A DNA stretch of 64,000 nucleotides from Bicyclus anynana (taxonomy: Eukaryota > Arthropoda > Insecta > Lepidoptera > Nymphalidae): NCBI RefSeq assembly GCF_947172395.1, contig NC_069106.1, positions 6,262,001 through 6,326,000 on the forward strand, read 5' to 3'. Shown here piece after piece: positions 1 to 10,647 of the stretch. A program made the translations under genes and the position numbers. Within the stretch, counting starts at the first letter, position 1, and each line of letters opens with the position of its first letter. The notes beneath the pieces were generated by a model. That model ran no database searches, was not told where the DNA came from, and was given only the letters and a program-made list of their open reading frames with translations.

Positions 1-318
1 GGTGATGACAAGGTTTGAATGATACATTGGAGTAAATAAGGTCAATGTTAACTAATTTATACATAAAAAGCAAAGATTGTCTGAATATTTGCAAAATAAA
101 TCAGATTATAAAATTTCAAAAATTATTAAAAATCTTTTATCGTAATTAGATGGAAATTCATACAGTTTTAGCTTCCTTACATGAAATGTGACATTTTTTA
201 ATATGTGACTATAAACATAAACGCACAAATAAGAAAGATATTAGTAATTTTGTTTTAACGCTCATACAAATCTAACGATCATTATGACCTACGACGTCAT
301 TAAATTGTACCATTGATT
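1..318 (+). repeat. TIR-element family R3, truncated by window edge
   Basis: This stretch closely matches 48474-48790 (same strand) and 60960-61230 (opposite strand). Its start matches the terminal GATGATGAC region of the family. Unlike the other two copies it has no Helitron joined to it; homology is lost around 318. No coding potential is visible. R3 is only a label used here for the repeat family. Confidence 0.75.
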
Positions 319-489
319 TTCTTATTTTTTAAATCCACTTTTGAAGCCTTCTGCTAAAAGTGTATAATATAACTTTATAATGGTGTAATTTTTAAAATAA
401 TAACCGTGGTTTTACTATATGAGAGTAGATAAAAAAAAGAAAGAATTACCAGGATTTCAGAAACTTATCTTGTTTATAAAAATGCTTTA

Positions 490-682
490 GCCTCGTCTTT
501 TGGCTTACGTTAATGCCCATTCGCGGGTCCGACGCTAGTTCGCTTAGCGCTAACAATTTCACAGTATCATCTTAACGAGCCTTCAACGACTTTGTTATAT
601 CCGAGGGGATCATAGTCTGAGATGGTCGTCTTTATTACCTTAGGTAACTCGATGAGGACAATAGTTAACTAATCGGCGCTGT
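490..682 (+). repeat. Direct repeat, copy 1 (193 bp)
   Basis: Repeated at 877-1054 with few differences and one 15-bp deletion in the second copy. The two copies bracket the TCATGG hexamer array. The sequence is not recognised. Confidence 0.85.
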
Positions 683-759
683 AGTTAAAAATCGTGCATA
701 AAATTGATTTAGTATGCCCTGTTTGTCGAGTGGACAGCATATACAGGTTTACAGGTTCA

Positions 760-876
760 CCATCGTCATCGTCATCGTCATGGTCATGGTCATGGTCATG
801 GTCATGGTCATGGTCATGGTCATCGTCATGGTCATGGTCATGGTCATGGTCATGGTCATCGTCATCGTCATCGTCA
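760..876 (+). repeat. TCATGG/TCATCG hexanucleotide microsatellite
   Basis: About 19 tandem hexamers with interspersed TCATCG variants. Open frames crossing it would encode Ser-Trp or Met-Val repeats and are low-complexity artefacts. It ends exactly where the second direct-repeat copy starts. Confidence 0.95.
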
Positions 877-1054
877 GCCTCGTCTTTTGGCTTACGTTAA
901 TGCCCATTCGCGGGTCCGACGCTAGTTCGCTTAGCGCTAATAATTTCAGAGTATCATCTTAACGAGCCTTCAACGAGGGGATCTTATTCTGAGATGGTCG
1001 TCTTTATTACTTTAGGTAACTCGATGAGGACAATAGTTAACTAATCGGCGCTGT
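877..1054 (+). repeat. Direct repeat, copy 2 (178 bp)
   Basis: Second copy of the sequence at 490-682. It starts immediately after the hexamer array and ends ten bases before a Helitron-like element. Confidence 0.85.
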
Positions 1055-1063
1055 GGTATAAAT

Positions 1064-1255
1064 CTATAGTAATATTATAAAGCTGAAGAGTTTGTTTGGT
1101 TTGAACGCGCTAATCTCAGGACCTACTGGTCCGATTTGAAAAATTCTTTCAGTTTTAGATAGCCCATTTATCGAGGAAAGCTATAGGTTATATATTATCC
1201 CCGTAATGCTACGGGAACGGGAACCAGGCGAGTGAAACTGCGCGGTGTCAGCTAG
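1064..1255 (+). mobile_element. Helitron-like non-autonomous element, family B
   Basis: It starts TCTATAGTAATATTATAAAG and ends in CTAG after a GC-rich palindromic stretch, followed by host T. The TC start, CTAG end and insertion before T match Helitron-type elements common in Lepidoptera. About ten relatives lie in this window. Non-coding, no inverted repeats at the ends. Confidence 0.65.
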
Positions 1256-1291
1256 TCGTGCATAAAATTAGTGTCCACTCGACAAACCTTA

Positions 1292-1377
1292 AACGACGGA
1301 GCCGGGGATCGAACCCAGGACCTTGGTCTTGTAAATCCACTGCGCATACCAGTGCGCCGGCAGAGGCCGTCAAAATA
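1292..1377 (-). mobile_element. tRNA-derived SINE family C, 5' part
   Basis: On the minus strand this gives a tRNA-like head with an A-box-like and a B-box-like segment (GGTTCGATCCCCGGCT). It matches the heads at 4990-5152 and 6803-6890. It is a truncated pseudo-tRNA, not a functional tRNA. Confidence 0.65.
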
Positions 1378-1385
1378 GCCATAAT

Positions 1386-1896
1386 ATTAATCCTACTAAT
1401 ATTATAAACGTGAAAGTTTGTATGGATAGGGCCGGATTAAAGAGGTTAATATTATAAACATAACAGCCCTTACACTTGTCAAGTACCTCATATTACGTCC
1501 AGTGAACCACTAAACGTAGCCGCGTGTAATGTAATAGCTAGTCATTTATATAGATCAAAGTGATTTATCAGTTTGTGTGATTGAAAAATAATTTACTAAC
1601 AAACTTGGATCATTTGGCTATGAACTTAGAGTTGATTTTTGTGCGAACTGGTTATGTTTTCGGTGTATTTGGTTATCCATAAAATATCGCTTACTGTTTT
1701 AGTGGGTCGATATTACGAAGATATGGAGCGGGCAATACTGAGCTTTACTAACTTACATGTTTTTGTATTGGAGCAATTTAGAGAACAAAAAAGATTGTGT
1801 AAAATATCTCTAGATAACTCTATCTCTCTATATTTCTCTATATACGAAATCTCGAAACCACTTGAAGTAGAGAGATGAAATTCGGCAGGAAGGTAG
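1386..1896. other. No gene recognised
   Basis: AT-rich sequence with a short Helitron-like start near 1397 (CTACTAATATTATAAACG). Short open frames have no recognisable motif. Nothing else is supported here. Confidence 0.6.
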
Positions 1897-2085
1897 AGCC
1901 TCAATAGCTCAACGGTAAGAGCGGATGGAATCATCACCGAGGGGTGGTGGTTCGATCCCCGCTCCGTTGGTTTATTGTCGTACCCACTCCTAATACAGTC
2001 GTCGATTAGTTGGAGGGGAATAGGAATATTGGTCAAATTAAAAAAAAAATATGGCATATATTCTTTTCAAAAAAAAAAAAAAGAC
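1897..2085 (+). mobile_element. tRNA-derived SINE family B
   Basis: The head reads like a tRNA (A-box TAGCTCAACGGTAAGAG, B-box GGTTCGATCCCC). It is followed by a unique body and a poly-A tail. Other copies lie at 21021-21207 and, inverted, at 38520-38748. It ends directly before a mariner-like MITE. Confidence 0.8.
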
Positions 2086-2094
2086 ATTTTATAT

Positions 2095-2433
2095 ACAGGG
2101 TGCTCGGGAGTATTTCCCATAAATCTGGGGTTATGTTCTTTACCGAAAATAAATTAAAAATGTTCGAGGAACATTTGTTCTAAAATTAATATTTTCGGTG
2201 TAAATAATATTTCTTTTTTAATAGGTCTTAAAATGTGTGTGTAATTATGACATAACCAAATTAAAACGCAAGGATAAATAAAGGAGTGTACATGGATTGT
2301 CAGAATTATTTAAATTACTTTGTGCGAAAACATAAATAGTATTTGTAGTTGAAAAAATAATAGTTGCGAAATTCGGCTTCTATAAGTGGACTCGTCAACT
2401 TGAAGTTATGGAAAATACTCTCGAGCACCCTGT
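2095..2433. mobile_element. MITE with ACAGGGTGCTCG terminal inverted repeats
   Basis: The left end (2095-2121) and right end (2406-2433) are near-perfect inverted repeats of about 27 bp. TA flanks both sides, as expected for Tc1/mariner-type target duplication. Relatives are at 13748-14178 and, partial, at 34486-34640. No transposase. Confidence 0.75.
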
Positions 2434-2577
2434 ATATGTATGCTTTATTGTATTATTCCAAGTTATAAATCCACCTATATGCCAAATGGCATGGGAATCC
2501 GTCTAGTAATTTTGCACATAACATACATACAAACAATCATTCGCCATTATACTAATAAGATTAAATGTATGGTCATT

Positions 2578-3160
2578 GTAAACGACATGACCTCTGACTT
2601 CGATTCGAAAGGGCGTAGGTTCAAGTCCGATCCGGGGCATGCAACTCTTTTCAGCTATGTGCATTTAAAAAAAATATCAATCACGTGTCTCAAACGATGA
2701 AAGAAAAACTTTGTGAAGAAACCTGCATACCTGAGATTGTATCTCTATTCTCTACGTGTGTCATCATCATCATATCAGCTGATGGAGGTCCACTGCAGGA
2801 CATAGGCCTTTTGTAAGGACTTCCAAACATCACGATACAGAGCCGCCTGCCCTGCGACTCGCTTGGTGTCGTCAGTCCACGTGGTGGGGGTCGGCCAACA
2901 CCCCTTACACCGACCCCGCACTAGTAAGCCAACACCGCTTACTAGTGCGGGGTCGCCATTCCAGCACTTTGGGACCTCAACGTCCATCCGCTCTTCGAAC
3001 TATGTGCCCCGCCCATTGCCACTTCAGCTTCGCAACTTGTTGAGCTACGTGTGTGAAGTCCACTAATTCACATTGGGCCAGCGTGGTGGACTAACCTAAC
3101 TCTCATTTTGAAAGGAAACTCGTACTCAACAGTGAGCCGAATATGGGTTATTAATGATGA
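2578..3160 (+). mobile_element. SINE family A, split by a LINE insertion
   Basis: The tRNA-like B-box and first half of SINE-A occupy 2578-2760 and the rest occupies 3045-3160. The two halves are separated by an RTE-type LINE fragment flanked by the 9-bp duplication CTACGTGTG (2752-2760 and 3045-3053). This shows that the SINE is older than the LINE insertion. Confidence 0.85.
2761..3044 (-). mobile_element. RTE-type LINE 3' end (family A), 5'-truncated
   Basis: On the minus strand it encodes the C-terminal end of an endonuclease-reverse transcriptase with motifs such as WTDD and QWTSI, then a GATGATGA tail. It is bounded by a 9-bp target-site duplication. An extra segment forms a perfect 18-bp hairpin at 2911-2955, absent from sister copies such as 26985-27235. 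Confidence 0.8.
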
Positions 3161-3302
3161 TAACAAATTACTATTTCTTAGCTCCACGTCGTAGTATTAT
3201 ATCGATCAAATTGCTGCTATTAAATTACGTTATAAATTATTATTGTAAAGCTTACAAACTGTAGTAGGTAGTCTACGAGGCAAGTGTTACCTGCAATATA
3301 AT

Positions 3303-3425
3303 CATCCTCATCATCATCAAGACGTCCACTGCTGGACATAGGCCTCTTGCATGGACTTCCAGACAAAACGGTCAAAACCATCTGGAAGTCATCTGCACCT
3401 AGTGGAGCGTCGACCAACACTGCGT
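3303..3425 (-). mobile_element. RTE-type LINE family A 3' fragment
   Basis: Matches the last ~120 bp of the family (the stretch containing CCACTGCTGGACATAGGCC on the plus strand). It is severely 5'-truncated and non-functional. Confidence 0.75.
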
Positions 3426-3429
3426 TTGT

Positions 3430-3712
3430 TAGAAATTAAATTTCTGATTCGATTCGAAAATTGTGTATTTTTTTACAATTTTCCAAACGTCAAAAACGAT
3501 GTCGCCAATTTTGTGACGTCACAAATGTTGCTTAATGTACTGAACGTTAAACTAATTGTTAACTAATTTTTCGTGAAACGCTCCGTTTGTAAGGGATTTG
3601 TGTATGTTGATTGTTATAGTGACGTCATGAAGAGTTGAAATACAGACCGTCATTGCCGACAGGCTTTTTGGCTCGTATTGTCAAAAACATATTTAAAAAC
3701 TAAAAGTTTGTT
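3430..3712. repeat. Unclassified interspersed repeat
   Basis: Shares several blocks with the reverse complement of 12850-13090, including the stretch around GACGTCAC and TTGACAATACGAGCC. Both copies are AT-rich and without coding content. It could be the end of a DNA transposon, but no termini are clear. Confidence 0.6.
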
Positions 3713-4502
3713 TTATGGTCTAAAATTGTATGGAGCCCAGGATAAGTACCCTGACGGAAATAAAAGAAAATAAAATTTTCAACTCTTTTCGAATATACAA
3801 ATCTACGAATTCACTTTAATTCTTTCGAAATAATATTCATTCTCTCCCGAGAAATGCAACACTAATATGGGTAACAATGGCGGATTGATGACGTTTTCAA
3901 CGCAAAAGTCGTTTTGACGTTTGCTGTCAAATGTCATGTCATAGTTGCTTTACGGGCGCCATCTTGTTAAAACTCAATAACTTGGGTTTTAATTTTATTT
4001 ATTTCTTTTTATTTAGTTACATTTATTCACTTATTTAAAGGAGATGGTCCATTTCAGGTCCACTCTTGTATATACACTCTAAATGAGTAAATAAGTCTAA
4101 CTAAATGAAAAGAAATAGATAAAATTAATACCCAAGTTTTTGAGTTATATCAAGATGGCGCCCATAGAGCAACTATGACTTGACAATTGACAGCAAACGT
4201 CAAATCGACTACTTCATGGAAAACGTCATCAATCCGCCATTATTACCCTTACTAGTGTTGCATTTCTTGGGAGAGAAAAAACATTATTTTGAAAGAATTA
4301 AAGTAAATTCGTAGATTTGTATAATCAAAAATAGTTAAAAAAAATATTTTCTTTTATTTCTTCCAGGGTACAATGACTGATCCTGCAATACAATTTTGGC
4401 TCCATAAAATTTTTGACCATCTCCTTTCAACAAATAACTTGTATTTTTTAAATTTTAATGATACGGGGTACAAGAGTGGACCTGAAATGGACCATCTCCT
4501 TT
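3713..4502. mobile_element. Foldback: two head-to-head MITEs sharing one TIR
   Basis: A 34-bp sequence at 4037-4070 recurs inverted at 4469-4502, bounding a TIR element of 466 bp. The left arm 3713-4036 is an imperfect inverted copy of 4085-4430, so the shared TIR sits in the loop. This looks like two head-to-head copies fused at one terminus, the left one truncated. No ORF. Confidence 0.75.
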
Positions 4503-4828
4503 TCATGTAAACATCTCGAGAAAATTAATAGAACGTTATTGAACTATTTAATACCATTTAAAAAAAAAATGTCAACTATTGATCACATATCTCACTGACT
4601 GTAGATAGCTACTACGAGTAATAGTGTGTCGCTGCACAAAGGCAAGTAATTATCCGGCAATTAATATCACATAGCGGTAATTGACTGACACGCCTCCGAT
4701 TACTGGCACGAACCGAAATTACATTCCACCTTCATTTCAAAATTTAATTTGACTCATATTTTACAGAGCAAATTGAACCGTATCTGATTCACAGTTAAAT
4801 AAAGAACTCAAAATACTCGTATGTATAC

Positions 4829-4976
4829 CTAATATTATAAAGCTGAAGAGTTTGTTTGTTTGTTTGTGTGTTTGATTGAACGCGCTAAACTCAGGAACTA
4901 CTGGTCCGATTTGAATATTTTTTTTTGTGTTAGATAGCCTATTTATCAAGGAGTAATATATAACCCATGCGACGTC
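4829..4976 (+). mobile_element. Helitron-like family B, 3'-truncated
   Basis: Begins with CTAATATTATAAAGCTGAAG and the conserved body, but breaks off before the CTAG end and runs into a minus-strand SINE-C. Confidence 0.65.
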
Positions 4977-4989
4977 ACCCAGGTCCATC

Positions 4990-5152
4990 TAAATCGCTTG
5001 GCGATACGTCTTTGCCGGTAGAGTGATAACTTGCCACGGCCGAAGCCTCCCAGTTAAGAAAACCTCAATCGGTCCAACCGGGGATCGAACCCAGGACCTC
5101 CGTCTTGTAAGTCCACCGCACATACCTACGCCACGGAGGCCGTCAGAACAGT
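4990..5152 (-). mobile_element. tRNA-derived SINE family C
   Basis: The minus strand shows a tRNA-like head with B-box GGTTCGATCCCCGG, then the segment shared with 6803-7138, 33085-33252 and 41218-41355. The short peptides it could encode recur only because the repeat does. Confidence 0.75.
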
Positions 5153-5481
5153 TGGAAAGTTGGCCGTGTAACAACCGGAGAACAAGTTATACTATGAAAC
5201 TCAGCTAATAATAATGAATTACTTACACAAAAGTATTTAAAAAGGCTTACGAAATACATTTAAATATTAATAACTACCTATTACATAAATCTCTGTAATT
5301 TGGACCCAAAAGTTTTCGGCCCGTTTATTCTCTATTTGATTGTAGGTAAAACTAAAACACAATGTATCTAAAATATGGGGCAAATTGTGTTTATTATGTG
5401 TATTTAAATTGGTTTTCGATGTATACCATGTTACGAATATATTGTCGATAATCTCCAAATAAAGAAATAATCTCCATAAAA
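5153..5481. other. No gene recognised
   Basis: AT-rich intergenic DNA without repeats I recognise and without convincing coding signal. Confidence 0.6.
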
Positions 5482-5792
5482 GCCATGATAGCCTAGTGAA
5501 TATGACCTCTACCTCCGATTCCGGAGGGTGTGGGTTCGAATTCGGTCCGGGGCATGCACCTCCAACTTTTCAGTTGTGTGCATTTTAAGAAATTAAATAT
5601 CACATGTCTCAATCGGTGAAGGAAAACATCGTGAGGAAACCTGCATACCAGAGAATTATCTTAATTCTCTGCGTGTGTGAAGTCTGCCAATCCGCATTGG
5701 GCCAGCGTGGTGGACCATTGACCTAACCCCTCTCATTCTGAGAGGAGATTCGAGCTCAGCAGTGAGCCGTATATGGGTTGATAACGACGAAT
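5482..5792 (+). mobile_element. tRNA-derived SINE family A, near full length
   Basis: Head with a B-box-like GGTTCGAATTC segment, a conserved body with CATCGTGAGGAAACCTGC, and a terminal TATGGGTTGATAA with a short GA-rich tail. About fourteen copies occur in this window. Confidence 0.85.
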
Positions 5793-5954
5793 CTCCATAT
5801 ATTAAGACAAAGATTGGAACGCTTAGATCTTTTATAACTACTGGATTTTTATACAGTTTCATGATTAGTTATACTTTTAAACTATTTACTGTTAAACTAT
5901 TTGACATTGTCTTCCATGCAGACCTTTAGTAAGAAATAAAAAAAATATAAAAAT

Positions 5955-6232
5955 ACGACTAAGCGATTTAGCGTTGCGGAACAATGTCGTGTAGAAACCG
6001 AAAACGGTGTAGATTTTCAGTTTTTCACAAATCCTGAAAGAACCATGATTTTTTCCGGGATGAAAAGTAGCCATTAATCCAGAGTGAAATCTATTTCCAT
6101 TCCAAATTTCAGCCAAATCGCTTCAGTAGCCGCAGCGTAAAGGAGGAACGAACATACTTACGCAAGTGTGTGTAAGTGTCAAAACACTTACACACACACA
6201 CAAACTTTCGCCTTTATAATATTAGTATGAAG
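5955..6232 (-). mobile_element. Helitron-like family A element joined to a SINE-C scrap
   Basis: From about 6020 the sequence matches the Helitron-A body in reverse and ends at the 5' signature (TAATATTAGTA on the plus strand). The first ~65 bp match internal SINE-C sequence instead of the expected CTAG end. The element is therefore chimeric. A short GTGTGTAAGTGT inverted motif lies near 6165-6200. Confidence 0.6.
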
Positions 6233-6570
6233 TATGATACCTTACAAATCGAGCTATTATAAAAGAATAATAAACACGAATTCACAATAAATACTACCCC
6301 CAGAGGACTTCCGTCGAAGACATTCGAATTTCTTGGCTCGAACGTTTCTCTTTTTTATATTTTAACGGTCGGAAAATTCGCATTTAGCTCCGGCAGTAAA
6401 TATCTCCTGCCATGAAATTGGAATATTTTAGAACTCTTTATGTTCTTTTAAAACAGAAGAAGGTTTTCTTTTGTTTTAAAGTTTAATAACTTTGGCGAGA
6501 ACGTATATAATCTTTTGTTATTTAAAGTATTGATTTTTACAATACTGGTGACTTTAGATATCTCGTGGCG
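6233..6570. other. No gene recognised
   Basis: AT-rich spacer between two Helitron-like elements. No motif, repeat or coding signal could be supported. Confidence 0.6.
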
Positions 6571-6776
6571 AATCTATACTTATATTATAAAGCTGAAGAG
6601 TTAGTTTGTTTGTTTGATTGAACGCGCTAATCTCAGGAACTGCTGGTTCGGTTTGAAAAATTATTTCAGTGTTAGATAGCCCATTTATCGAGGAAGGCTA
6701 TAATCTATATTTTATCCCCGTATTCCTACGGGAACGGGAACCACGCGAGTAAAATCGCGCGGCGGCAGCTGTATCA
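6571..6776 (+). mobile_element. Helitron-like family B
   Basis: Starts CTATACTTATATTATAAAGC and has the full conserved body. The 3' end reads GGCAGCTG instead of the usual CAGCTAG, so the terminus has decayed. Confidence 0.65.
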
Positions 6777-6802
6777 GAATAATAATAAAGAAAGAATATT
6801 TT

Positions 6803-7138
6803 GACGGCCTCCGTAGCGCAGTGGTATACGCGGTGGATTTACAATACGGATTTCTGATTTCCATCCCCGGCTGAGCCGATTGAGTTTTTCTTAGTCCAGA
6901 TCTAGCTGGTGGGTGGCTTCGGTCGTGGCTAGTTACCACCCTACCGGAACACTAAGAGATTATCTTAGCGTTCCGGTAGAAAGGCGACTTAGCGTTTCGG
7001 TACGATGTCATGTAGAAACCGAAAGGGATGTGGATTTTCATCCTCCTCCTAACAAGTTAGCCCGCTTACATCTTAGATTGGATCATCACTTACCATCAGG
7101 TGAGATTGTAGTGAAGGGTCGACTTGTCACACTAATAC
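6803..7138 (+). mobile_element. tRNA-derived SINE family C, near full length
   Basis: Best copy in the window: tRNA-like head with A-box GTAGCGCAGTGG, a decayed B-box, a CT-rich middle and the long conserved tail ending at CACACTAATACT. A Helitron-like element abuts its 3' end. Confidence 0.75.
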
Positions 7139-7348
7139 TATAATATTAGTTTGTGTGTAAGTGTGTATGTTTGTTCTTCTTTTACGCTGCGGCTACTGAA
7201 GCGATTTGACTGAAATTTAGAATGAAAATAGATTTTACTCTGAATGAATTAACACATAGGCTACTTTTCATCCCGGATAAATCTATGCTTCCCGCGAGAT
7301 TTGTGAAAATCTAAATTCCATGCGGACGAAGTCGCGGGCGTCCGCTAG
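7133..7348 (+). mobile_element. Helitron-like family A
   Basis: Starts at the TAATATTAG signature and ends in CTAG just after a short stem formed by GCGGACG and CGTCCGC. That stem is the expected Helitron 3' hairpin. Inserted before T. Confidence 0.65.
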
Positions 7349-7633
7349 TAAAGAATAAAAAAAGTCGTTGATCACATTCTAGACCAACAAGGCGCAAGGA
7401 CATAGACGTTGAAATTACGTGTAGTTTACAGTTGACACGTAATTTCAATTAATAACAATAGACATGAAATGGAAATGTCGACTAACTCTTTGCCGAGACG
7501 TTCGTGGGTGTTAAGTGGCTCTTAGCTCAATCTAACTAGACACGACGCTGTACCAAGCTTAGCAGTGAGTGAGAACAATGTGCAATCATATGTAGCTTGT
7601 ATTAATTCTGTATCGCAGAGATTTATGATGTAA

Positions 7634-7745
7634 CTAGCGGACGCCCGCGACTTCGTCCGCGTGAAACTCGATGTAAACTTTCAACTACAACTATCCTACC
7701 CTACCCTACCCCCTACTCTAGCCTACTATACCCCTACCCCGTTTT
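7634..7745 (-). mobile_element. Helitron-like family A, 3' part with short minisatellite
   Basis: Starts on the plus strand with CTAGCGGACGCCCGCG (the minus-strand 3' end). It carries a short CCCTA-rich array (7690-7745), the reverse of the GGTAGGG array seen in relatives at 31860-31935 and 55821-60749. Confidence 0.65.
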
Positions 7746-8029
7746 CTAATTATTATTAATATGAACTTTATACAATAACAATAAAGCTCAAATTGACTAC
7801 GTTTTAGTTAGAAAACATTTGTATGGGAAAAAAGGGCTATTTTTATGGTTTTCCGGAAATTATTCGAATTTTTCTCGCCGTAAAAACCATCCTAGAACTT
7901 CAACGAACATTTCAAAAAAAGAATTGGCCAAATTGGTCCAGGCGTTGTTGAGTCATGCGCTTACCAACACATTTTGCGATTCATTTTTATATTATAGATT
8001 AATGGCAATGATATGAAATACTGTTAGAT

Positions 8030-8560
8030 TGGGATGGGATGGATGGATGAAATGGCGACAGGTCTCAGGTGTACTATGTGACCCGCGAATGCCTCTTAGA
8101 CTTAAGGGTAAAATATACAAAACGGTTGTAAGACCTGTCGTGCTGTATGGATCAGAATGTTGGGCGGTGAAAGGGATGGATAGTAAACGAATGCATGTGA
8201 ACGAAATGCGTATGTTGAGATGGATGTGTGGTGTGACAAGAATATATAAAATAAGGAATGAGTATATAAGAGGAAGTCTGAAGGTGGCGCCAGTGACAGA
8301 AAAATTGAGGAGTAGAAGGTTAGCTTGGTATGGACATGTAATGCGTAGAGAGGAAAGTCATATTACTAGAAAAATGTTGAATGTGCAAGTGGAAGGTCAT
8401 AAGAGGAGAGGAAGGCCAAAGAAGAGATGGTTGGATTGTGTGAAAGAGGACATGTGTGTAAAAGGAGTGGATGATGAGTTGACGAGTAATAGAAACGAAT
8501 GGAAAAGATTGACATATTTTTCCGACCCCACTTAAGTGGGATAAGGGTAAGGAGATGATG
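8030..8560 (+). mobile_element. RTE-type LINE family B, 5'-truncated, 17-bp TSD
   Basis: Flanked by the perfect duplication ATGAAATACTGTTAGAT at 8013-8029 and 8561-8577, proving a single target-primed insertion. Its open frame (8029-8535, 168 aa) matches the C-terminal end of endonuclease-reverse transcriptases: the block around RPVVLYGSECW, then a basic tail. The tail ends in GATGATG. Catalytic endonuclease and RT domains are missing, so it cannot move on its own. Confidence 0.9.
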
Positions 8561-8738
8561 ATGAAATACTGTTAGATGTGTTCCTATACTAGCGCATAAA
8601 AAATTAGTCGCTCAAAAGGGGAAATTTACAACTCAATGTTAGGTCAACAACGAACGGTATTTAAACAAATAATACCTAAATATCGTCTACAATGTCGAGT
8701 CTAGCCTGTAATTTCAATAAGTGAACGATGTGCTGGTG

Positions 8739-9017
8739 AGCCGTGATAGCCCAGTGGATATGACCTCTGCCTCCGATGACGGAGGGTGTGGGTTCGAATC
8801 CGGTCCGGGGCATGCATATCCAACTTTTCAGTTGTGTGCATTTTATGAAATTAAATATCACGTGTCTCAAACGGTGAAGGAAAAACATCGTGAGGAAACT
8901 TGCATACCAGAGAATTTTCTTAATTCTCTGCGTGTGTGAAGTCTGCCAATCTGCATTGGGCCAGCGTGGTGGACTATTGGCCTAACCCCTCTCATTCTGA
9001 GAGGAGACTCGAGCTCA
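8739..9017 (+). mobile_element. SINE family A, 3'-truncated
   Basis: Complete tRNA-like head (A-box TAGCCCAGTGG, B-box GGTTCGAATCC) and body, stopping after GACTCGAGCTCA without the usual tail. Confidence 0.85.
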
Positions 9018-10083
9018 TTAAATATCAAGTATGTAATGATTTTGTCCTGTGAAAAGAGTCCCAAAACGCGTCTGAAAATTGCTTTTTTATCAATATCAAA
9101 CAAAAGTCAATTATCGATAACATTGAATTTTTATAGGCATTCAGATTGTATCGAATTTACATGTAAAATTTTATCACTCAAAAAATGCTATCTCCGTACA
9201 ATAAAAGGATAAAAAAATCACATTATAAACATGATATCCGGGCTATATACGAACATTGTCTACCCACTCACGTTTACCCGGCTTTTTTCTTTTGCGCGGA
9301 TTTCCGGCTTGAGCCTGTATAACCCCGAAGCTTACGTTCAAGGTGACGAGCGAAATATCTTGACGTTTTCCCGCTATTTTAAAACTGAGGCTTGACTTTT
9401 TAAAACCTTGTAGAACGAAAGCCTGTCGTAGCCTGACTAACTTCATTTTATGACTGTAAGTCTAGTCTAGTAATTATAGTCCACAGGTACGTATGATAAC
9501 CAATTACGAAATTTGATTATAATGGGTTTGACAAGGAAGGTAATAAATTCCAAATTAAAATATTGTATAGTTAAATTAAAAGTCATTCATTTATTTCAAG
9601 TAGGCTTAGTCTACAAGCACTTATGAAACGTCAAGTCAAAAATACCCTCAATTGTCAGAGTATCACGAAGAAACATGTCTCCATTCGCCAGGCCTTCGTA
9701 AACCTCGCCAAACCTTCGTCTCTACCAAAAGGTTGCTACGAAAGTAGCAACCTTTTACTTTGCTAACCATTAAATTTCGATCTTTGACGGTGTTATTCGA
9801 AGGGTTGGCGAGGAACTCTTGAAACTCTTGAACTCTTGAAACCTGCAACCTTCCAAAGTCACCACAGTCCAAACTACTTACAGGAGCATAAATTGACAAA
9901 GTTGCAGCCTTCATGTAATGCGGTATGTGTGGCTACTGCAGGCACTAGTCCATTTTAAAACCTTGTGAAATCAAGGTATGCCCGGAAAATTAAAATCGTA
10001 TTGGAACGAATTTTCCACCTGACCGAATATTTTCAAGTATTGTAAAGTAAAGAATTATTATCTTTTAGACTCGCTCATGTAGA
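9018..10083. other. No gene recognised; one repeat scrap
   Basis: Contains, near 9585-9640, a fragment of a repeat also seen at 12770-12830, 35228-35400 and 42826-42975. Minus-strand open frames at 9243-9446 and 9663-9914 have no motif and no supported splice sites, and I do not call them genes. Confidence 0.6.
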
Positions 10084-10202
10084 GCTGTGATAGCCCTGTG
10101 GATATGACCTCTGCCTCCGATTCCGGAGGGTGTGGGTTCGAATCCGGTCCGGGGCAGGCACCTCCCATTTTTCAGTTGTGTGCATTTTAAGAAATTAAAT
10201 AT
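10084..10202 (+). mobile_element. SINE family A, 5' part only
   Basis: tRNA-like head and about half the body, followed by AT-rich low-complexity DNA instead of the remainder. Confidence 0.8.
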
Positions 10203-10647
10203 AAATAATATTATAATTAAACTTATATACAATTATAATATTATAAAAATTAAATAATATTATAATTGTAAATAGGTTGATTATAAAGATCAAATTAGTG
10301 AATAGGCCAGCTGGCCCTGTAGTAATCGCTTAAATTAGCTAATAATGCCGATGATAAGCCGTTATAAAGATTTCACTACACAACCCTAAAGAATACCTGC
10401 GCAAACTCCAACAAACTTTTTAAGCAAAATATTCGTAAGCAAACAAATAAATAAAAATCAAGTTGTTTGCTCCGAAAACATAAGTCTTCAATGTTTCTTC
10501 GGTGGTAAATTTGTCGAAAAGATAAAATATGAGTATTTTCGCATCGCCCTCTGGCGTTCGGGTCATAATTTGATTGGTAGGGATTATATTTGGGTTTGTA
10601 TACACCAGCAATAATAAGCACAATATTATTTTAGCATAAACGTATTA
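10203..10647. other. AT-rich spacer, no gene recognised
   Basis: The first 70 bases are an irregular TATAATTATA-type tract. The rest has no repeat or coding signal I can support. Confidence 0.6.

Noticed and set aside
694..962. Ser-Trp and Met-Val repeat open frames
   Set aside because: Produced by the TCATGG hexamer array; two overlapping frames are both open.
1897..2000. A true tRNA gene
   Set aside because: The A and B boxes are present, but the cloverleaf continues into a SINE body with a poly-A tail, and copies recur with the same body.
9243..9914. Minus-strand open frames as small host exons
   Set aside because: No motif, no consistent splice partner, and no repeat conservation; expected by chance.
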